From the NCBI RefSeq assembly GCF_947488135.1, contig NZ_CANKYW010000001.1:868001-932000 (forward strand): a DNA stretch of 64,000 nucleotides. Direction: 5' to 3'. A model generated the notes under the pieces. The model had not been told where the DNA came from. It saw nothing but the letters and a program-made list of their open reading frames with translations, and did not search any database. Shown here one piece after another: positions 60,346 through 64,000 of this stretch (positions within the stretch are counted from its first letter, which is position 1; the number at the start of each line of letters is the position of its first letter). The translations under genes and the position numbers were made by a program. Origin of the DNA: an uncultured Marivita sp. (GTDB taxonomy: Bacteria; Pseudomonadota; Alphaproteobacteria; Rhodobacterales; Rhodobacteraceae).

Positions 60346-61365
60346 TTACGCGATTGGCGACAAAAGCTTGCCGCGCTTGGCCGCGATATCGAGCCAGACA
60401 GCAAGGATGATGATGACCCAGGTCACGATGAACTGGACGTAGAATTGCAGACCCAGAAGCAGCAGGCCGTTCTGGATAAAACCAAGGATGAGCACGCCGA
60501 TGACGGTCTTGAAGATCGTCCCTGAGCCACCAAGAAGCGACGCGCCCCCCAGAATGACTGCGGCCAGCACTTCAAGCTCCAGCCCTTGGCCAACAGTGTT
60601 CTGCGACCCCAGCGACCGGCTTGCCTGGATCAGCCCCGCTGTTGCCACACAGGCGGCGGATATGATGTAACAGGTGAACACGGTGCGCGCGCGTTTGATG
60701 CCCGAGAAAGTGGCGGCCGTGCCATTGCCGCCCACCGCGTAGACCTTCCGTCCGAAGGCCGTTTTGGCAAGCACGATGCCAAGCAATGCCGCAAGTGCTG
60801 CGAAGATCAGGATAGGGACGGGAATACCAAGCGCGGTCCCCTGTCCAAACACGCTGAACCAAGTGCCTTCCTTGTCGGCGATATCCATGTTCTGACCGCC
60901 CGAATAGGTCAGCGTCAACCCGTGGATCGCGGATAACATGCCAAGGGTGACGATCAGAGAATTGAGCCTGAGATAGCCGACCAAGAACCCGATGAAGGCG
61001 CCAAGGCACAATGTCATCCCGAACATGGCCGGAATGGCAAGGAACGGGCCGATCTTGTCGTGCAGGTCCAACACCACGATGGTCGAGAATGACATCATCG
61101 ACCCCACCGACAGATCAAGGTTGCCGCTGATCACAACAAACGTGACCCCAAGTGCCATGACCCCCAGTATGGCCGACGACCGCACGACGCTGAACACGTT
61201 GTCGACCGACAGGAATTTCGGATTGGCGATGGTGAACGCGATGATGAACACGGCAAAGGCAATCAGGATACCCTGCTTTGCCAGCACGCTGCCGATCTGT
61301 TGTTTGGTCAGTGTGGCCATGATCCCCTCCCTAAGGTCGCTGGCGTTCTGTTTCGTCTCCGTCAT
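60346..61365 (-). CDS. Sugar ABC transporter permease (RbsC-like)
   Basis: This 339-residue permease shows LGVTFVVISGNLDLSVGSMMSF near residue 74 and ILGGASLLGGSGTIFKTVIG near 268. Two starts are credible: 61365 (after GGGAGGGA) and 61320 (after AGGGAGGGG), which would remove 15 residues that look unlike a membrane helix. I keep the longer form. It follows the SDR gene by 23 bp. Confidence 0.92.
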   Translation of the reverse strand: MTETKQNASDLREGIMATLTKQQIGSVLAKQGILIAFAVFIIAFTIANPKFLSVDNVFSVVRSSAILGVMALGVTFVVISGNLDLSVGSMMSFSTIVVLDLHDKIGPFLAIPAMFGMTLCLGAFIGFLVGYLRLNSLIVTLGMLSAIHGLTLTYSGGQNMDIADKEGTWFSVFGQGTALGIPVPILIFAALAALLGIVLAKTAFGRKVYAVGGNGTAATFSGIKRARTVFTCYIISAACVATAGLIQASRSLGSQNTVGQGLELEVLAAVILGGASLLGGSGTIFKTVIGVLILGFIQNGLLLLGLQFYVQFIVTWVIIILAVWLDIAAKRGKLLSPIA

Positions 61366-61388
61366 GTCTCCCTCCCCATCACGTGCGG

Positions 61389-62186
61389 TCAGACCAAGGT
61401 CATCCCCCCGTCGATCATGACAATCTGGCCTGTCATGTAGTCACTGTCGCGCGAGGCCAGGTACGTCGTGGTGCCAGTAATATCCTGCGGCAACGCCACG
61501 CGTCCCTTCAGGATTTCCGCCGAAAACTCTTCCATTGCCTGTCCGGGTCGTTCAGCGGCGCCGATGTCGAGAAGGTCCTGATCGACCTGTTCCCACATTT
61601 CGGTGGCGACGACCCCGGGGGCAAAGCCCGTGACGGTGATATCATGTTTCGCCAGATCGCGCGCACCCGATTGGGTCAGCGACACGACCGCGAATTTCGA
61701 CGCGCAGTAGGGGGCGACATTGTCAAAGCCCTGCCTGCTGGCGATCGAGGCAGTGTTGATGATCTTGCCACCGGTGCCCTGCGCGATCATCTGGCGTGCC
61801 GCTTCCTGCATGCCGATCATGCAGCCCAGGCCGTTGACGCCCATGATGAAATTCCAGTTGTCCTCGGTCACGTCCATGAAGTTCATAGGCTTGTTGACGC
61901 CTGCATTGTTGAACTTCACGTCCAGCCTGCCGAAGGTCTCGACCGTGTGCGCCACCATGGCCCGGACCTGATCGCGATCGGTAACGTCGACCTGCGCCGA
62001 GGTGACGGCATCGGCGTGTCCGTTCATCCGGCTGCGATTGGCGTCGGCGACCTCGGCCACCTTGTCGCCATTGATATCGGCGAAACAGACCTTTGCCCCT
62101 TCGTCGAGCAGGGCTTCTCCGATGGCACGACCAATGCCCTGTGCGGCGCCTGTCACGATACAGACACGGTCAGAAACACGTCCCAT
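61389..62186 (-). CDS. Short-chain dehydrogenase/reductase (SDR)
   Basis: This 265-residue classical SDR has the cofactor motif TGAAQGIGRA near residue 12, NNAGVN near 92, the catalytic Ser in NTASIAS near 147, YCASK near 160 and a C-terminal IDGGMTLV. It resembles polyol and acetoin/butanediol dehydrogenases and probably oxidises the imported sugar, alditol or a derived sugar acid. It lies between the binding-protein gene and the permease genes. Confidence 0.9.
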   Translation of the reverse strand: MGRVSDRVCIVTGAAQGIGRAIGEALLDEGAKVCFADINGDKVAEVADANRSRMNGHADAVTSAQVDVTDRDQVRAMVAHTVETFGRLDVKFNNAGVNKPMNFMDVTEDNWNFIMGVNGLGCMIGMQEAARQMIAQGTGGKIINTASIASRQGFDNVAPYCASKFAVVSLTQSGARDLAKHDITVTGFAPGVVATEMWEQVDQDLLDIGAAERPGQAMEEFSAEILKGRVALPQDITGTTTYLASRDSDYMTGQIVMIDGGMTLV

Positions 62187-62223
62187 GCCGCGCCCCCCTG
62201 AAAACTGATTTGGAAAACAAACA

Positions 62224-62253
62224 TGCGGGGCGCAGACGATGCCGCGCCCCGCA
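62224..62253 (-). terminator. Hairpin with T-rich tail after the binding-protein gene
   Basis: TGCGGGGCGC (62224-62233) and GCGCCCCGCA (62244-62253) form a perfect 10-bp stem with a ten-base loop. In the minus-strand transcript it is followed by a T-rich run (TTTGTTTTCC). It lies between the binding protein and the rest of the operon, so it probably gives partial termination or mRNA protection and raises binding-protein level. Confidence 0.75.
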
Positions 62254-62266
62254 CGCGGGAGGAACC

Positions 62267-63226
62267 TTAGAACACCGGCTTGGTGAACTCGTCCATGTTG
62301 TCCTGCGTGATCTTCGGCGTGTCGAAGTAGTTGAGGAACGGCACGTCTTCACCGCTCAGGACGTCGATCGCCGTTTTCAGGGCCGCTTCGGCGTCATCGA
62401 CCGGGGACTGGTAGATCGACCCCCAGTATTCGCCCGCGGCCATTGCCTCATAGCCCACGGCAAAGTTCGTGGCGCCGACGAAGATGATCCCGTCACGACC
62501 CGCAGCTTTGGCCGCGTTCAGTGCGCCGACGCCCATGTTGTCGTCGCCTGCATAGACACCATCGATATCGTCATACTTGACCAGGAAGGCTTCCATGACC
62601 TGCTGCGACTTCTCGCGGTTCCAATCACCCGGCTGGGTGTCGACCACGGTGACGTTCGGGCAAACCTCGGGCAGGCGGTCTTCGAACCCCTTGGCACGTT
62701 CGATGGCCGTGGTGTAGCCCGGCTGGCCGGTGATGTGCACGACCTGCGCTTCATCGGCGATGCCCATCTCCTTGAACTTGTCGCACATGATCTCGGCCGA
62801 GCGGGCGCCTTGGGTGATGTTGTCCGGACCAGAGAACGACTTGACGAAGTCAAAGCCAGCTTCGGCGATGTTCGAGTTGGTGACGATGACCGGGATACCG
62901 GCCTGATGCGCCTTGCGGACAGCGGGGATCACCGCTTCACCATTGGTCGGCCAGATGATGATGGCATCGACTTCCTGCTGGATCAGGTCTTCCATCTGCG
63001 CGATCTGGCGCGCCACGTCGCCGCCAGCATCCAGGACGACCGCTTCGACCGCGTCGTTTTCCTCGGCGGCAGCGATAAAGGCCTTTTCATAGGTGGTCTG
63101 GTAGCTGTCCACGCCGACATTGTTCTGCGTGATGCCGATCTTCATGGTCTCGTGGCCTGCTGCATAGGCAGTGCCTGCCAGCGCGACGACGGCGGTGGAT
63201 GCTGCAAGAATATTGCGAATTTTCAT
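62267..63226 (-). CDS. Sugar ABC transporter substrate-binding protein
   Basis: This 319-residue periplasmic protein has a Sec signal peptide (cleavage near AYA-AG, residue 22) and a peripla_BP_4 core: IGITQNNVGVDSYQTTYEKAF, then VDAIIIWPTNGEAVIPAVRKA, then DGVYAGDDNMGVGAL near residue 226. It belongs to the ribose/rhamnose-type group; the sugar is unknown. It is the first gene of the operon, preceded by GGGAGGAGA. A divergent regulator gene starts 222 bp away. Confidence 0.92.
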   Translation of the reverse strand: MKIRNILAASTAVVALAGTAYAAGHETMKIGITQNNVGVDSYQTTYEKAFIAAAEENDAVEAVVLDAGGDVARQIAQMEDLIQQEVDAIIIWPTNGEAVIPAVRKAHQAGIPVIVTNSNIAEAGFDFVKSFSGPDNITQGARSAEIMCDKFKEMGIADEAQVVHITGQPGYTTAIERAKGFEDRLPEVCPNVTVVDTQPGDWNREKSQQVMEAFLVKYDDIDGVYAGDDNMGVGALNAAKAAGRDGIIFVGATNFAVGYEAMAAGEYWGSIYQSPVDDAEAALKTAIDVLSGEDVPFLNYFDTPKITQDNMDEFTKPVF

Positions 63227-63360
63227 GTGGGTCTCCTCCCGGGTGATGATGATAGCTCTTTTTTGTCCGGACGCCCCTCCCGGGCGCCCACCACCACTCG
63301 GATCACCGAGCGACTGGACGCCACTGTGCAAGGGTTGCCGCAGCGGCAACGCATCAATGA

Positions 63361-63386
63361 TATCCACTCTGGATAATAAATTATCC
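63361..63386. promoter_or_regulatory. Nested TATCCA/TGGATA inverted repeats in the divergent promoter
   Basis: TATCCACTCTGGATA (63361-63375) is an inverted repeat with 6-bp arms. It overlaps GGATAATAAATTATCC (63371-63386), which has perfect 7-bp arms. The shared half-site makes a compact array between the sugar transport operon and the divergent winged-helix gene, so it is a likely regulator-binding region. Confidence 0.55.
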
Positions 63387-63431
63387 ACTTTGAACATATC
63401 TGCGATACGCTTCATGGGTCACTTTGAACAT
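63386..63431 (+). repeat. Direct repeat CACTTTGAACAT
   Basis: The 12-mer CACTTTGAACAT occurs at 63386-63397 and again at 63420-63431, 34 bp apart (about three helical turns), just upstream of the regulator start codon. It may be an additional operator pair. Confidence 0.55.
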
Positions 63432-63448
63432 TTTCGGGAGTGCGGTTC

Positions 63449-64000
63449 ATGCGCCGTCAGAAATCATCCAAACCGGATAATGCTGTCAAGACAAGCCAGC
63501 CGAACGCAGGGAAAAGGCGTAACGCCAAGATGAATGCCATGGGAGGACATAGACAAGCCAACCCGGTTTCGCCACAGGCGCAAACCGAGACGCTTGAGGT
63601 TTTGTCCTTTCTGGAGGAATTTAGCGACGAGCTGGAAGGGGCGCTCGACATCATAGCGCCGAACGCGCACCTGCGTATGGCCTTGCACCTTTTGCAGGGG
63701 CATTTCGAAGCCAAGACCATTACCCCGACATCCCTGATCAGCGCCAGCCGCGTGCCCTATGCGACCGCCAATCGCCGCATGAAGGAGATGGTCGAGGACG
63801 GGTTGATCGAACAACGACCGCGCACAAAGACGGGCAAGAGCTTTTCCATGCATCCCAGCGAGCGGCTGTTGGCGCAGTGGATGCAGCTGTCCGGCCGCGT
63901 GCGTCGACTTGCCGAAACGCGGTTTGGCGGCGGCACCGACGATCAGGGCACGCGGGATTATTATTTCGGCGGAAGCTACGCCGCCGCACAATCCATCCCG
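63449..64000 (+). CDS. Winged-helix DNA-binding regulator, N-terminal part (runs off window)
   Basis: The frame is open from the ATG at 63449 to the window end (184 codons). After a basic, low-complexity N-terminus of about 45 residues comes a helical segment (VLSFLEEFSDELEGAL) and a winged-helix domain with the recognition region PYATANRRMKEMVEDGLIEQRP near residue 110. The last residues (DYYFGGSYAAAQSIP) may open a ligand-binding domain. It is divergent from the sugar ABC operon and probably regulates it. An earlier start is possible, since the upstream frame was not excluded. Confidence 0.7.
   Translation, partial: MRRQKSSKPDNAVKTSQPNAGKRRNAKMNAMGGHRQANPVSPQAQTETLEVLSFLEEFSDELEGALDIIAPNAHLRMALHLLQGHFEAKTITPTSLISASRVPYATANRRMKEMVEDGLIEQRPRTKTGKSFSMHPSERLLAQWMQLSGRVRRLAETRFGGGTDDQGTRDYYFGGSYAAAQSIP

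Overview
The window is GC-rich, densely coded DNA. Its gene content (pob/pca aromatic catabolism, short OpgH, IolC fused to a DUF2090 domain, MocE-type ferredoxin, many sugar ABC transporters and LacI regulators) fits an alphaproteobacterium, most likely of the Rhodobacterales/Roseobacter group. This placement is inferred from gene families and not from a marker gene. I saw no rRNA, tRNA, CRISPR array or insertion sequence. No stretch longer than 300 bases lacks a gene; the largest gaps are 48961-49254 and 52556-52773.

Layout. (1) 1-5790: the end of a class IV aminotransferase gene, pobA, and a translationally coupled run pcaC-pcaH-pcaG-pcaB that continues into a truncated SIS-domain gene and nagA. 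It leads from 4-hydroxybenzoate through protocatechuate to the beta-ketoadipate pathway, with an amino-sugar gene attached. (2) 5816-14655: an FkbM methyltransferase, an endonuclease/exonuclease/phosphatase-family protein, opgG-opgH for osmoregulated periplasmic glucans, a cytochrome b561, and a coupled trio (CDP-alcohol phosphatidyltransferase, membrane phosphotransferase/sulfatase-like protein, LPG-synthase-type membrane protein) that looks like envelope lipid or polymer modification. (3) 14758-19196: an NMT1/TauA-like ABC importer with two permease domains fused in one chain, overlapped by a glycosyltransferase gene. (4) 19204-43577: a large cyclitol region. One part holds mocD/mocE-like genes, a second set of IolB-like, kinase and aldolase genes, two Gfo/Idh/MocA dehydrogenases, an IolE/MocC-like protein and two LacI regulators. 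The other part is the classical myo-inositol set: a LacI regulator, an IolI-like isomerase, an ABC importer, iolG, iolC (fusion), iolD, iolE, a PhyH-type dioxygenase, iolB and a sulfatase/phosphodiesterase. (5) 43584-48960: a homogentisate operon on the minus strand (MBL protein, flavin monooxygenase, 65-residue DUF2783 protein, hmgA, fahA) behind a perfect palindrome. (6) 49255-52555: fadJ-type and pcaF-type beta-oxidation genes. (7) 52774-55281: a Na+/H+ antiporter with a cyclic-nucleotide-binding domain. (8) 55333-63226: a minus-strand sugar ABC transport operon with an SDR, a 3-hydroxyisobutyrate-dehydrogenase-like enzyme, a ThuA-like protein and an FAH-family hydrolase. A divergent winged-helix regulator runs off the right end.

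The strongest candidate for something little described is 19204-28803. It is a second, inositol-like catabolic module that lacks its own ring-opening IolD. It sits next to rhizopine-type demethylase genes (mocDE) and carries a matching pair of LacI-type operators (TTGCAAC..GTTGCAA) at its divergent promoter and at its presumed regulator gene. Together with the PhyH dioxygenase and sulfatase/phosphodiesterase in the main iol operon, it suggests the cell consumes decorated cyclitols (O-methylated, amino, phosphorylated or sulfated inositols). That reading is inference.
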